A stretch of DNA of 64,000 nucleotides from Plantactinospora endophytica (GTDB lineage: Bacteria; Actinomycetota; Actinomycetes; Mycobacteriales; Micromonosporaceae): positions 62,001 to 126,000 of the forward strand of contig NZ_BONW01000017.1 in assembly GCF_016862915.1 (NCBI RefSeq), written 5' to 3'. Shown here in pieces: positions 17,265-25,239 of the stretch; within the stretch, counting starts at the first letter, position 1; every line of letters begins with the position of its first letter. A model generated the notes under the pieces. That model saw nothing but the letters and a program-made list of their open reading frames with translations, did not search any database and was not told the DNA's origin. The position numbers and the translations under genes were made by a program.

Positions 17265-18369
17265 GGTCCAACACTCCCTCTAGTAGACGGATCTTGCTGT
17301 TACGGCAGTGGTTGGTCTCCGTACCGTCGAAACGCCCGTGCTCGAAGTAGCGGTTGGCGGCGTGACCGCCGCCGCAGAACCCGAAGTACGGGCACCGGGT
17401 GCGGCAGCTCTCCACGCCGGCCAGGAACTCGCGCACCCAGGGCGTCGTCCGCAACGCCGTGGCGAGAATGTCCCCCAACGGGTTTTCCAGGACGTTTCCA
17501 CTGGTGAAGTCCCCGTAGTCCGGATCGGAGAAGCCGGCCAACTCGGGCGAGAGCAGCACGACCGAGCCGTCGTACCCGATGGTCGGGATGGGGTCGAGCT
17601 GACGGGGCAGTACGGCGTCCTCGGTGCCGTCGAGGACGGCCGCCGCGTACCGCAGCGACCATTCGATCTCGCGGAGGTGGATCCGGGGCTCCCGGCGCCA
17701 GGCGGCGACCAGTTCCGCCCAGAAGCCGCTGACCAGCTCGGCCGGATGGGCGTTCCGCCGGGTGTTGACCCCCTCCATCTCCTCGATGTTGATGCCGAGC
17801 ACGTCGCAGCCGAGGTCGAGGAAGTAGTCGTACAGCTCGGTGGCGAGCCCCGGCTCGGGCCGGCTGACCACGCAGAGCGCCGAGTACGCGATGCCGTGCC
17901 GGCGCAGCGCGTCGACGCCGGCCATGATCCGGTCGTACGAGGGCCGGCCACCCCGGCCGACCCGCTCCAGGTTGCGCTCCCGGGGCCCGTCGACGCTGAC
18001 GCTGACCCGGATCCGGTGCGTGGCGAAGAACTCGCACCAGGCGTCGTCGATCAACGTCGCGTTGGTCTGCACGTGGTGCTCGACCGCGGGATCGAAGGGC
18101 GCCAGCAGGGCCGCCAGGTGCTCCCGGCCGGCGGCCAGCGGCTCGCCCCCGTGCCAGACCACCGAGAACCGCCCCTGTCGGGCCCAGGGGTTGACCGAGT
18201 CCGCCACGCTGGCCGCCACCGGCACCGTCATCCGGTGGTCCGCCGCCCGAAGCGGAAGATAGCAGTACGCGCAGTCGAGGTTGCACAGCGTCGTCGGCTG
18301 CATGACCACGTAACCGGGGACCGCAGCGATCCCCCGCATGCCGGAAAACTCCTGTCCACGGACAGCCAT
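17233..18369 (-). CDS. Radical SAM/SPASM peptide maturase, putative cyclophane-forming
   Basis: A 378-residue radical SAM enzyme. The [4Fe-4S]-AdoMet motif is Cys29-x3-Cys33-x2-Cys36 (CNLDCAYC). The SAM-binding GGE motif is WHGGEP at 72-77, and FSVVWHGG resembles anaerobic-sulfatase-maturase-type proteins. The C-terminal SPASM-like cluster has Cys322-x3-Cys326-x5-Cys332-GGG and Cys355. Such enzymes crosslink aromatic side chains to nearby beta-carbons in ribosomal peptides. The small gene overlapping its 3' end is the likely substrate. GGAGGAGGGG precedes ATG 18369; ATG 18339 (Met11) with CAGGAG is a second option. Terminators and intergenic sequence isolate the cassette from DUF3073 and purM. 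Confidence 0.88.
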   Translation of the reverse strand: MAVRGQEFSGMRGIAAVPGYVVMQPTTLCNLDCAYCYLPLRAADHRMTVPVAASVADSVNPWARQGRFSVVWHGGEPLAAGREHLAALLAPFDPAVEHHVQTNATLIDDAWCEFFATHRIRVSVSVDGPRERNLERVGRGGRPSYDRIMAGVDALRRHGIAYSALCVVSRPEPGLATELYDYFLDLGCDVLGINIEEMEGVNTRRNAHPAELVSGFWAELVAAWRREPRIHLREIEWSLRYAAAVLDGTEDAVLPRQLDPIPTIGYDGSVVLLSPELAGFSDPDYGDFTSGNVLENPLGDILATALRTTPWVREFLAGVESCRTRCPYFGFCGGGHAANRYFEHGRFDGTETNHCRNSKIRLLEGVLDHARNHEPTAA

Positions 18370-18549
18370 GGCCCCTCCTCCCCCGCCTCTGAGGTGCCCC
18401 TCAGGCTAGGTGGCGGTAGCCACCCCGGTGAAGTCCTGACCAGGTATGCCGAGAATCACGGGCAAATATCGCGGATGCGGGTTTTGGCGTTTTTGCTGTA
18501 CTCGGCGAGCGTCGCACTCCGGGTGGCGGCGTCGCACAGGTGATCACCT
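18370..18549 (-). promoter_or_regulatory. Upstream region of the radical SAM cassette with two dyads
   Basis: On the minus strand a TTCACC / 18-base spacer / TAGCCT pair could be a promoter, with the dyad GGTGGC-GGTA-GCCACC (18409-18424) inside the spacer. Further out is the perfect palindrome AGGTGATCACCT (18538-18549). Either dyad could be an operator. There are no other genes up to purM at 18613. Confidence 0.35.
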
Positions 18550-18612
18550 AACGACGGCTCCGGTGGCCACCAGGGCGTCGCGCCCGCCGGCCACCGGAAT
18601 CGTACGGGCGGA

Positions 18613-19758
18613 TCAGCCCCGGGTGTGCTGGCCGATCATGTGCACCTCACCGGTGCCCTCGATGATCTCGCCGGCCTGCCACGCCTCGACACCACGGCCG
18701 GTCAGGCAGGCCAGCGCCCGGTCGGCGTCCTCGGCCGAGACGATGGCGAACATGCCGACGCCCATGTTGAAGGTGGACTCCATGTCCGGGTCCTCGATCC
18801 GGCCCTTGGACTGCACCAGGTCAAAGATCGGCTGCGGTCGCCAGGTGGCCCGGTTGACCACCGCGTCGACGTTTTCGGGGAGCACCCGGACGAGGTTGCC
18901 GGGGATGCCGCCGCCGGTGACGTGCGCCAGGGCCCGCACCTCGGCCTCGGCGATCAGCTTGAGGCAGTCCTGCGCGTAGATCTTGGTGGGGGTCAGCAGC
19001 TCCTCACCCAGGGTGCGCTGCCGGCCGAAGTCCTCGATCACGCTGTCCAGCCGCATCCGGCCGGCGCCGAGCAGCACGTGCCGGACCAGCGAGTAGCCGT
19101 TCGAGTGCAGGCCGGAGGAGCCCATCGCGATCACCACGTCGCCGACCTCGACCCGCTCCGGGCGGAGGATCTCGCTCTCCTCCACCACGCCCACGCCGGT
19201 CGCCGACACGTCGTACTCGTCCGGGCGCAGCACGCCGGGGTGTTCGGCGGTCTCGCCGCCGAGCAGCGCGCAGCCGGCGTACCGGCAGCCGTCGGCGATC
19301 CCGGCGCCGATCTCGGCGACCTTGTCCGGGACGACCTCGCCACAGGCGATGTAGTCGAGCAGGAACAGCGGCTCGGCGCCGCAGGCGACCAGGTCGTCCA
19401 CCACCATCGCGACCAGGTCGATGCCGACCGTGTCGTGGATGTCCATCTGCTGCGCGATGACCAGCTTGGTGCCGACGCCGTCGGTGGACGAGGCGAGGAT
19501 CGGGTTGCGGTATTTCTGCACGTCGAGCCGGAACAGGCCGGCGAAGCCGCCGATGTCGCCCATCACCTCGGGGCGCCGGGTGCTCTTGACCTTGGGGCGG
19601 AGCAGTTCGACCGCGCGGTCACCGGCCTGGATCGAGACGCCGGCGTCCGCGTACGACACGGTGCGCTTGCGACCGGACCGACCCATCCCCGCCGTCCAGG
19701 GCTGATGGGTGCCACCCGGGCCGCTTCCTGCACCACTGCGCTCGGTCACGTGCGTCAC
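18613..19758 (-). CDS. purM: Phosphoribosylformylglycinamidine cyclo-ligase (AIR synthetase)
   Basis: A 381-residue enzyme converting FGAM plus ATP to AIR, the fifth step of purine synthesis. Seen: YADAGVSIQAGDRAV, STDGVGTKL, LVACGAEPLFLLDYI, ALLGGETAEHPG, SSGLHSNGYSLVR and HVTGGGIPGNLVRVLP, all hallmarks of PurM (AIRS fold). The first about 35 residues are a Gly/Arg-rich extension before the family's usual start. GGGGAGAACC precedes GTG 19758. It lies 142 bases downstream of purF on the same strand, the usual purF-purM order. Confidence 0.96.
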   Translation of the reverse strand: MTHVTERSGAGSGPGGTHQPWTAGMGRSGRKRTVSYADAGVSIQAGDRAVELLRPKVKSTRRPEVMGDIGGFAGLFRLDVQKYRNPILASSTDGVGTKLVIAQQMDIHDTVGIDLVAMVVDDLVACGAEPLFLLDYIACGEVVPDKVAEIGAGIADGCRYAGCALLGGETAEHPGVLRPDEYDVSATGVGVVEESEILRPERVEVGDVVIAMGSSGLHSNGYSLVRHVLLGAGRMRLDSVIEDFGRQRTLGEELLTPTKIYAQDCLKLIAEAEVRALAHVTGGGIPGNLVRVLPENVDAVVNRATWRPQPIFDLVQSKGRIEDPDMESTFNMGVGMFAIVSAEDADRALACLTGRGVEAWQAGEIIEGTGEVHMIGQHTRG

Positions 19759-19900
19759 GGTTCTCCCCTTAGTGGTTCTCGCGGCTGGCCGCGTCGGTAG
19801 CGGTCGAGGATCGCTCGACTTCGTGCTCGCCCGGTCGGTTTCCCGGTCGGGCCGGTCCTGTCGCCGGCTACGTGCCCATCAGCCGCGCCCGGCGTGGTGC

Positions 19901-21469
19901 CTACGCGTGCGACGACACGTCGCCGCCAGTGGAACTGCTCGCGAACGACTGACCGCCCGGCCCCCGGGAGGTGGCCCCACCCGGGCCCACCTCCTCGCCC
20001 CCGGCGCCGGCGACCCGGCGGTCAACTCCTTCGAGTACGTGCTTGCCGATCAGGTTCCCCGCCGGCAGCTCGATCGGGTACTCGCCGTCGAAGCAGGCCC
20101 GGCAGAGCCGGGTCTTCGGCTGCTCGGTGGCCGCGATGAGCCCGGCCAGGGAGACGTACCCGAGGCTGTCCGCCCCGATCGACCGTCGGATGCCCTCGTT
20201 GTCCAGCCCGTTGGCGAGCAGCTCCGCCCGGGTGGCGAAGTCGATGCCGTAGAAGCAGGGCCAGTTCACCGGCGGCGAGGAGATCCGGACGTGTACCTCC
20301 AGCGCGCCGGCCTCGCGCAGCATCCGGACGATCGCCCGCTGGGTGTTGCCGCGCACGATCGAGTCGTCGACCACGACCACCCGCTTGCCCCGGACGTTCT
20401 CCCGGAGCGGGTTGAGCTTGAGCCGGATGCCGAGCTGGCGGAGGGTCTGCGACGGCTGGATGAAGGTGCGCCCGACGTACGGGTTCTTCATCAGGCCGGC
20501 GCCGTAGGTGATGCCGGACTCCTCCGCGTAGCCGATCGCGGCGGGAGTGCCGGACTCCGGAACCGGGATCACCAGGTCGGCTGCGACCGGGTGCTCCCGG
20601 GCGAGCTGCCGGCCGATGGTGACCCGGGCGGAGTGGATGTTCCGGCCGGCGATCGTGGTGTCCGGCCGGGCGATGTAGACGTACTCGAAGAGGCAGCCCT
20701 TCGGCTCGGGCGCGGCGAACCGGGCCGACCGGAGGCCGTGCTCGTCGATGGCGATCAGCTCGCCGGGCTCGATCTCGCGGACGACGCTCGCCCCGACGAT
20801 GTCCAGCGCGGCGGTCTCGCTCGCCACCACCCAGCCGCGCTCCAGCCGACCGAGCACCAGTGGACGGACCCCGTACGCGTCACGGGCGGCGTACAGGGTG
20901 GTCTCGTCCATGAACACGAAGCTGAACGCGCCGCGCAGCGTCGGCAGCACCTCCAGCGCGGCGGCCTCGACCGAGAGGTCGGGGCGGCTGGCCAGCAGCG
21001 TGGTCACCAGGGCGGTGTCCGAGGTCGACCCGTCGGAGTCCATGCCGCGCTCGACGGCGTCCCGGGCAAGTTCGGCGGTGTTGACCAGGTTGCCGTTGTG
21101 CGCCAGCGCGATCGTCGTGCCCGCCGTGTTGGCCCGGATGGTCGGTTGGGCGTTTTCCCAGGTGGAGCCGCCGGTCGTGGAGTATCGGGTGTGCCCGATC
21201 GCCAGGTGGCCGCGCAGGCTCGCCAGCGTCGGCTCGTCGAAGACCTGGGCGACCAGCCCGAGATCCTTGTAGACCACCACGCCCGACCCGTCGCTGACGG
21301 CGATGCCGGCAGCTTCCTGACCCCGGTGCTGGAGCGCGTAGAGACCGAAATAGGTGAGCTTCGCCACCTCTTCGCCCGGAGCCCAGACTCCGAACACGCC
21401 GCACGCGTCCTGTGGGCCGGGTCGTTGGGGGTCGAGGTCATGGCTCAACCGGCCGTCGCCTCGGGGCAC
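19901..21469 (-). CDS. purF: Amidophosphoribosyltransferase
   Basis: About 522 residues. It makes 5-phosphoribosylamine from PRPP and glutamine, the committed step. GTG 21469 is chosen because AGGGAG lies 6 bases upstream; the frame stays open to 21796 but without support. Cys23 (DACGVFGVW) is the glutaminase nucleophile exposed after propeptide removal. HRGQEAAGIA and GHTRYSTTG are N-terminal amidohydrolase motifs. VVVVDDSIVRGNT is the PRPP loop. Cys in PKGCLF, in WPCFYGID and the pair CRAC match the four [4Fe-4S] ligands of Bacillus-type PurF. The last about 35 residues are a Gly/Ser tail. Confidence 0.96.
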   Translation of the reverse strand: MPRGDGRLSHDLDPQRPGPQDACGVFGVWAPGEEVAKLTYFGLYALQHRGQEAAGIAVSDGSGVVVYKDLGLVAQVFDEPTLASLRGHLAIGHTRYSTTGGSTWENAQPTIRANTAGTTIALAHNGNLVNTAELARDAVERGMDSDGSTSDTALVTTLLASRPDLSVEAAALEVLPTLRGAFSFVFMDETTLYAARDAYGVRPLVLGRLERGWVVASETAALDIVGASVVREIEPGELIAIDEHGLRSARFAAPEPKGCLFEYVYIARPDTTIAGRNIHSARVTIGRQLAREHPVAADLVIPVPESGTPAAIGYAEESGITYGAGLMKNPYVGRTFIQPSQTLRQLGIRLKLNPLRENVRGKRVVVVDDSIVRGNTQRAIVRMLREAGALEVHVRISSPPVNWPCFYGIDFATRAELLANGLDNEGIRRSIGADSLGYVSLAGLIAATEQPKTRLCRACFDGEYPIELPAGNLIGKHVLEGVDRRVAGAGGEEVGPGGATSRGPGGQSFASSSTGGDVSSHA

Positions 21470-21621
21470 CTGCCGCTCCCTCTTGCTGATCTGCTCGGAC
21501 TCGCCTTGTCGCCCGGGTGATTTCGGGTTTCGTCGACTCAGACAGTGTACGCGAACCGCAGCCGATACAGAGAGCCACGTCACGACCCCCGTAAGTGACA
21601 GATGGTGATGGAGGAGTGGGG

Positions 21622-21975
21622 TCAAATAGGAAGATAGGGGGAGATATCCGAACGATTGCCACTGGTCTGCACCAGGCCGCCGTCGACCGCCTCCGACCAC
21701 GACATCCGTCCGGTCGCCAGCCGGATCCAGGTCACCGGTGCCATCTCCACCACATTCGGCGGAGTGCCACGGGTGTGTCGTGGCCCGGCACAGCACTGGA
21801 CCGCCCCATAGGGTGGCACCCGAACCTCTACCGCCCGGCCCGGTACGCTACGGGCCAGCTCGCTCAGCAGGGCACGAACGGCGTCCCGCAACATCGCCCG
21901 CTCGGGCGTACGGCCGGCGTCGAGATCCGCCAGCACGGCCGTGAGAGCTGCGGACTTACTGTGCGGAGAGGACAC
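21622..21975 (-). CDS. Sterol-carrier-family-like small protein
   Basis: A 117-residue protein from GTG 21975, with a helical head (LTAVLADLDAGRTPERAMLR), then AVEVRVPPYGAVQCCAGPRHTRGTPPNVVE, and a C-terminal WIRLATGRMSWSEAVDGGLV that resembles the sterol carrier/MDMPI C-terminal fold. A protein of this kind is commonly found beside purF in actinomycetes. No ribosome site is obvious, but TATCGT lies 6 bases before the GTG, which would suit a leaderless transcript. It ends about 150 bases before purF and may be cotranscribed. The family call is moderate; the function is unknown. Confidence 0.65.
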   Translation of the reverse strand: MSSPHSKSAALTAVLADLDAGRTPERAMLRDAVRALLSELARSVPGRAVEVRVPPYGAVQCCAGPRHTRGTPPNVVEMAPVTWIRLATGRMSWSEAVDGGLVQTSGNRSDISPYLPI

Positions 21976-22127
21976 GTCGGGACGATACGACCCGGCTTCG
22001 TGGCATTTTTCGGCGCCCCTGGGTCGCGCTCATCCGGTCAGACAAGGCATAGTTGCCGACGGTGTAGTCGTATGGGTTGATCCCCGCGGACGACGGGTCG
22101 GCGGTGGAGCCCCGGAAGGCGGTGGAC

Positions 22128-24161
22128 GTGACAGCACACCGACGAGCCTGGATCTCCCGGGCCGGTGTGGTCGTGGCGCTGGCAACCAGCGCTCTATTCG
22201 CTCTACCCACCACACCAGCATTGGCTGATGACCCAACGGTCACCATCACCGGAGTGAACGGCAGCCTCAACGCCGGGCAGACGACCACGCTCAGCTTCAG
22301 CGTCAAGAACAACAACGGGGGTGTGCTGGGCGGGGATACCTCGTTCGACATCAACGTGACCACGAGCTTCAACGAGTTGCAGTGCCAGGGCAACAGCTGC
22401 GACTTCACCGACACCATCGACCTCGGTGCCACGAAGTCCTACAGCGTCACGCTGCGTGCCGGCAATGTCGCGGCTGGCCAGAACCGGTCTGGGAGCGTGC
22501 GGATCACCGCCTCGGTAGGCGGCGACGATGCCTCCGCGCAACGGAACATCACCGTGCGCGGGCCGGAGGCGCCGCCGGAGGTGCAGACCGTTGCCGAGGT
22601 GTCGGGGCGGGTCACCAACGAGACCACCGGTGACGGGATCTCCGGCGTGAGCATGCGGCTCACCGACGGACAGGGCCGGACGCACAACACCACCACGAGC
22701 AGCAGCGGCAACTACCGGTTCACCGGGTCACAGGAGCGGCCGATCGCGCCCGGCCGGCTGCAGATCCGGGCCACCAAGAACGGCACCACCGACACCAAGG
22801 ACGTCACCGGCAACGCCGGGGCCCGGCTGAACAACCAGGGCATCCAGCTCGCCCTGGCCGCCTCGCCGAGCGCGTCGCCGGAGGCATCGGCCGAACCGAC
22901 CGACGATGCCGCCGCCGAGGAGGAGCCGACCGAGGAGGCCGGCGCCGACGCGAGCGAGGAGGCGGCGGGCGGGCAGGAGCAGGCCGCCAACGAGGAGTCC
23001 GGCGGGCTCGGCTCGTGGGTGCTGATCCTGGCCGGCGGCCTGCTGGTCGCGCTCGGTGTCGGTGCGATCGTGCTGCTGCTGATGCGCCGCAAGGAAGACG
23101 GCGGCGATGACGACGAGGACGGTCCGGGCGGAGCGGGACCGCGCGGTGGCGCGGGTGGCTTCCGGGGCGACGACGCAACCCGGGTTACCAACCGGGCCGG
23201 GGCCGGTGCCGACGCGACGATGGTCAACCGGGGCGGCAACCTGGCCGACGCGCCGACCATGATGCACAGTGCGCCGCTGGTCGACGACGAGTTCCCGGAT
23301 CCGTACGGCGCGCCGCTGCCGGGGCCGCAGTCGCCGGGTTACGCCGGTGCACAGCAGGACTGGGGCGGCAACGCCAACGGCTACGGCGACCGTCCCGCCT
23401 CCGGGGCCGGTTACGGCAACGCACCCGGCTCGGGTGCCGGCGGCTACGGCAACGCACCCGGCTCGGGTGCCGGCGGCTACGGCAACGCACCCGCGTCCGG
23501 GGCCGGCTACGGCAACGCGCCTGGTTCCGGTGCGGGTGGCTACGGCAACGCACCAGGTTCGGGTGCCGGCTACGGCGCTCCGGTCTCCGGCGGCGGCTAC
23601 CCGCACAACGGGGCGGGCGGCTACGACCAGGGGTACGACGAGCCGACCGGGCGGTACACGGGCGACCGGGGCGGTGCCGACGACTACGGCCCGGCCGCAG
23701 ACCCGTACGCGACCAACTACCGCGCGCCCGGCGGCGGTGCCGAGCACGGTGGCTACGAGCCCACCCAGCAGTACGGCCGCGACGACGACGGCTACGACCA
23801 GCAGGGCTACGGCGGAAACCGGGGCGGCTACGACGACGAGCCGCGTACCGGCGCCGGGTACGACCGCGCTGGCGACGGCTACGACCAGCAGGGCTACGAC
23901 AACCGGACCAGCAGCTACGACCAGCAGGGCTACGACGCCGACCGGGGTGGCTACGACCAGCCGAGCACCGGTGGCGGGTACGACCAGCGGCGTGGCGGCT
24001 ACGACGAGCAGAACGGGTACGACGACCGCGGCGGCTACGACCAGCAGCAGGGCGGCGGTGGCTACTACGACGACGCCCCGCAGGCCGGGCACAGCCGGTC
24101 CGGTGCGCCGCAGCAGTCGAGCCGCTCGGAGCGCCGGTCGCTCGACTGGCTGGACGACTGA
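22128..24161 (+). CDS. Single-pass membrane protein with Ig-like exterior and Gly/Tyr-rich cytoplasmic tail
   Basis: About 677 residues from GTG 22128 (GGAAGGCGG upstream). A signal peptide ends near ALPTTPALA. Residues about 35-135 are a CARDB-like beta domain (TVTITGVNGSLNAGQTTTLS). Residues about 155-245 are a CnaB/carboxypeptidase-regulatory-like domain (GRVTNETTGDGISGVSMRLT). An acidic Ala/Glu linker leads to one membrane helix (GSWVLILAGGLLVALGVGAI) and a basic RRK stop. The inside part, about 330 residues, is low complexity: five GYGNAPGSGAG-type repeats, then GYDQQGYD repeats and a terminal RRSLDWLDD. No LPxTG motif is present. The tail looks intrinsically disordered. Function unknown. 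Confidence 0.8.
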   Translation: MTAHRRAWISRAGVVVALATSALFALPTTPALADDPTVTITGVNGSLNAGQTTTLSFSVKNNNGGVLGGDTSFDINVTTSFNELQCQGNSCDFTDTIDLGATKSYSVTLRAGNVAAGQNRSGSVRITASVGGDDASAQRNITVRGPEAPPEVQTVAEVSGRVTNETTGDGISGVSMRLTDGQGRTHNTTTSSSGNYRFTGSQERPIAPGRLQIRATKNGTTDTKDVTGNAGARLNNQGIQLALAASPSASPEASAEPTDDAAAEEEPTEEAGADASEEAAGGQEQAANEESGGLGSWVLILAGGLLVALGVGAIVLLLMRRKEDGGDDDEDGPGGAGPRGGAGGFRGDDATRVTNRAGAGADATMVNRGGNLADAPTMMHSAPLVDDEFPDPYGAPLPGPQSPGYAGAQQDWGGNANGYGDRPASGAGYGNAPGSGAGGYGNAPGSGAGGYGNAPASGAGYGNAPGSGAGGYGNAPGSGAGYGAPVSGGGYPHNGAGGYDQGYDEPTGRYTGDRGGADDYGPAADPYATNYRAPGGGAEHGGYEPTQQYGRDDDGYDQQGYGGNRGGYDDEPRTGAGYDRAGDGYDQQGYDNRTSSYDQQGYDADRGGYDQPSTGGGYDQRRGGYDEQNGYDDRGGYDQQQGGGGYYDDAPQAGHSRSGAPQQSSRSERRSLDWLDD

Positions 24162-24188
24162 CTGGCACGACCCGCACGACCTGAAATA

Positions 24189-24228
24189 CGTGGGGGCCCG
24201 GTTCGCGACAGCGAGCCGGGCCCCCACG
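24189..24228. terminator. Strong hairpin terminator
   Basis: Arms 24189-24206 and 24211-24228 pair over 18 bases (one G.U) with loop GACA, then CTTTA. It is 27 bases after the stop of the Gly/Tyr-rich membrane protein gene. Confidence 0.9.
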
Positions 24229-24278
24229 CTTTACAGGTTGTGGTCTCCGGACAGCCGGCCGGTTCCCGAGCGGACAGT

Positions 24279-24345
24279 CGGCTACGGTTCCCGGACGACG
24301 GTCTGTGGTTCCGGCTACGGTTCCTGGACGGCTGGTCTGTGGTTC
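24279..24345. repeat. Two tandem 33-34-base units
   Basis: 24279-24311 and 24312-24345 both begin CGGCTACGGTTCC and end GGTCTGTGGTTC. The repeat is non-coding, downstream of the ComB-like gene on its strand, and its flanks show further decayed GGTTC copies. Confidence 0.7.
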
Positions 24346-24385
24346 GTGGACAGCCAGCGCCGGTCTCCGGTGCGCGATCGCCGGC

Positions 24386-25189
24386 TCAGGCCGGTGAGTA
24401 GACCCCGTTGCGGAGTACCGGCACGACGTCCGAGACGCCTACCTGGACCGCGATCTCCACATCCTGGCCGAAGCCCCGGGTGACGAGTTCTCGTCCCGAC
24501 ACGCTGCCCCGGACCGCTGCCGGTACGTCGGGAAGGCTGTTCAGCGCGGCCAACGCCAGCGCCGCCTCGACGGAGAGCCCACCGGACACCGTGGAGAGTA
24601 CGTCCAGTACCGCCGCCGCGCCGAGCTGGTCCTCGACGGCGGGCCGGAGACTGTCGTCCGGCCAGCGCTCACCGGCCGCCACGACTCCGATCGGTGCGGT
24701 GGTCGAGCCGTACCCCTGGTCGAGGAGCCAGCGCCCGACGGCGGTGGCGTTACGCAGGCAGGCCGCCACCACCGGCAGCCCGGTGGCGCTGGCGGCGGCG
24801 CTGATCGCCGAGCCGTTCGGCGACGGCAACACCAACTCGGGTACGGCGGGGGCGGCGTACAGGGCCGCCGGGGAGAGCGACCACGGGTGCTCCGGAGTCA
24901 CCGCCCGACGACCGACGGCGGCCACCGCCCCGACCCGGGTGGCGTACTCGGCGGCCTGGGCGCCCCAGGGGAACGGGTGTACCCGGGTCCCTCGGGCGGT
25001 CGCCACCTCGACGGAGGTGGTGAAGGAGAGCACGTCCACGACCACGAGTACCGCACAGACCCGGCTCAGCTCGGCGGCACCGGCCAGCCCCCAGTCGAGC
25101 CTGGCGCCGGTGCCGGGCTGGGCGTAGACCGACTCGGCCGAGCCGACCGACCCGGCCGGCCCGGCTCCTGTTCCGGTCTCCTCCGTCAC
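24386..25189 (-). CDS. 2-phosphosulfolactate phosphatase-like (ComB family) protein
   Basis: A 267-residue protein from GTG 25189, with GAAGGAAG 6 bases upstream. The ComB fold signature is seen: VLVVVDVLSFTTSVEVA, AAVGRR..., LVLPSPNGSAISAAA, VVAACLRNATAVGRWL and GVVAAGERWPDDSLRPAVED with the acidic residues that bind Mg2+. In methanogens ComB hydrolyses 2-phosphosulfolactate in coenzyme M synthesis. Actinomycetes lack that pathway, so here it is probably a phosphatase of unknown substrate. The gene starts 50 bases after purL on the same strand and may be read from the purSQL transcript. Confidence 0.8.
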   Translation of the reverse strand: MTEETGTGAGPAGSVGSAESVYAQPGTGARLDWGLAGAAELSRVCAVLVVVDVLSFTTSVEVATARGTRVHPFPWGAQAAEYATRVGAVAAVGRRAVTPEHPWSLSPAALYAAPAVPELVLPSPNGSAISAAASATGLPVVAACLRNATAVGRWLLDQGYGSTTAPIGVVAAGERWPDDSLRPAVEDQLGAAAVLDVLSTVSGGLSVEAALALAALNSLPDVPAAVRGSVSGRELVTRGFGQDVEIAVQVGVSDVVPVLRNGVYSPA

Positions 25190-25239
25190 GATGCGCTTCC
25201 TTCGCCACCACCGGCAGGCCCGACCGCCGAACAGTCGGA

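Noticed and set aside
22728-24227. A 499-codon Val/Ala-rich minus-strand frame
   Set aside because: Complement of the Gly/Tyr-repeat tail gene; repeats in the sense strand create an apparent repeat protein on the other.
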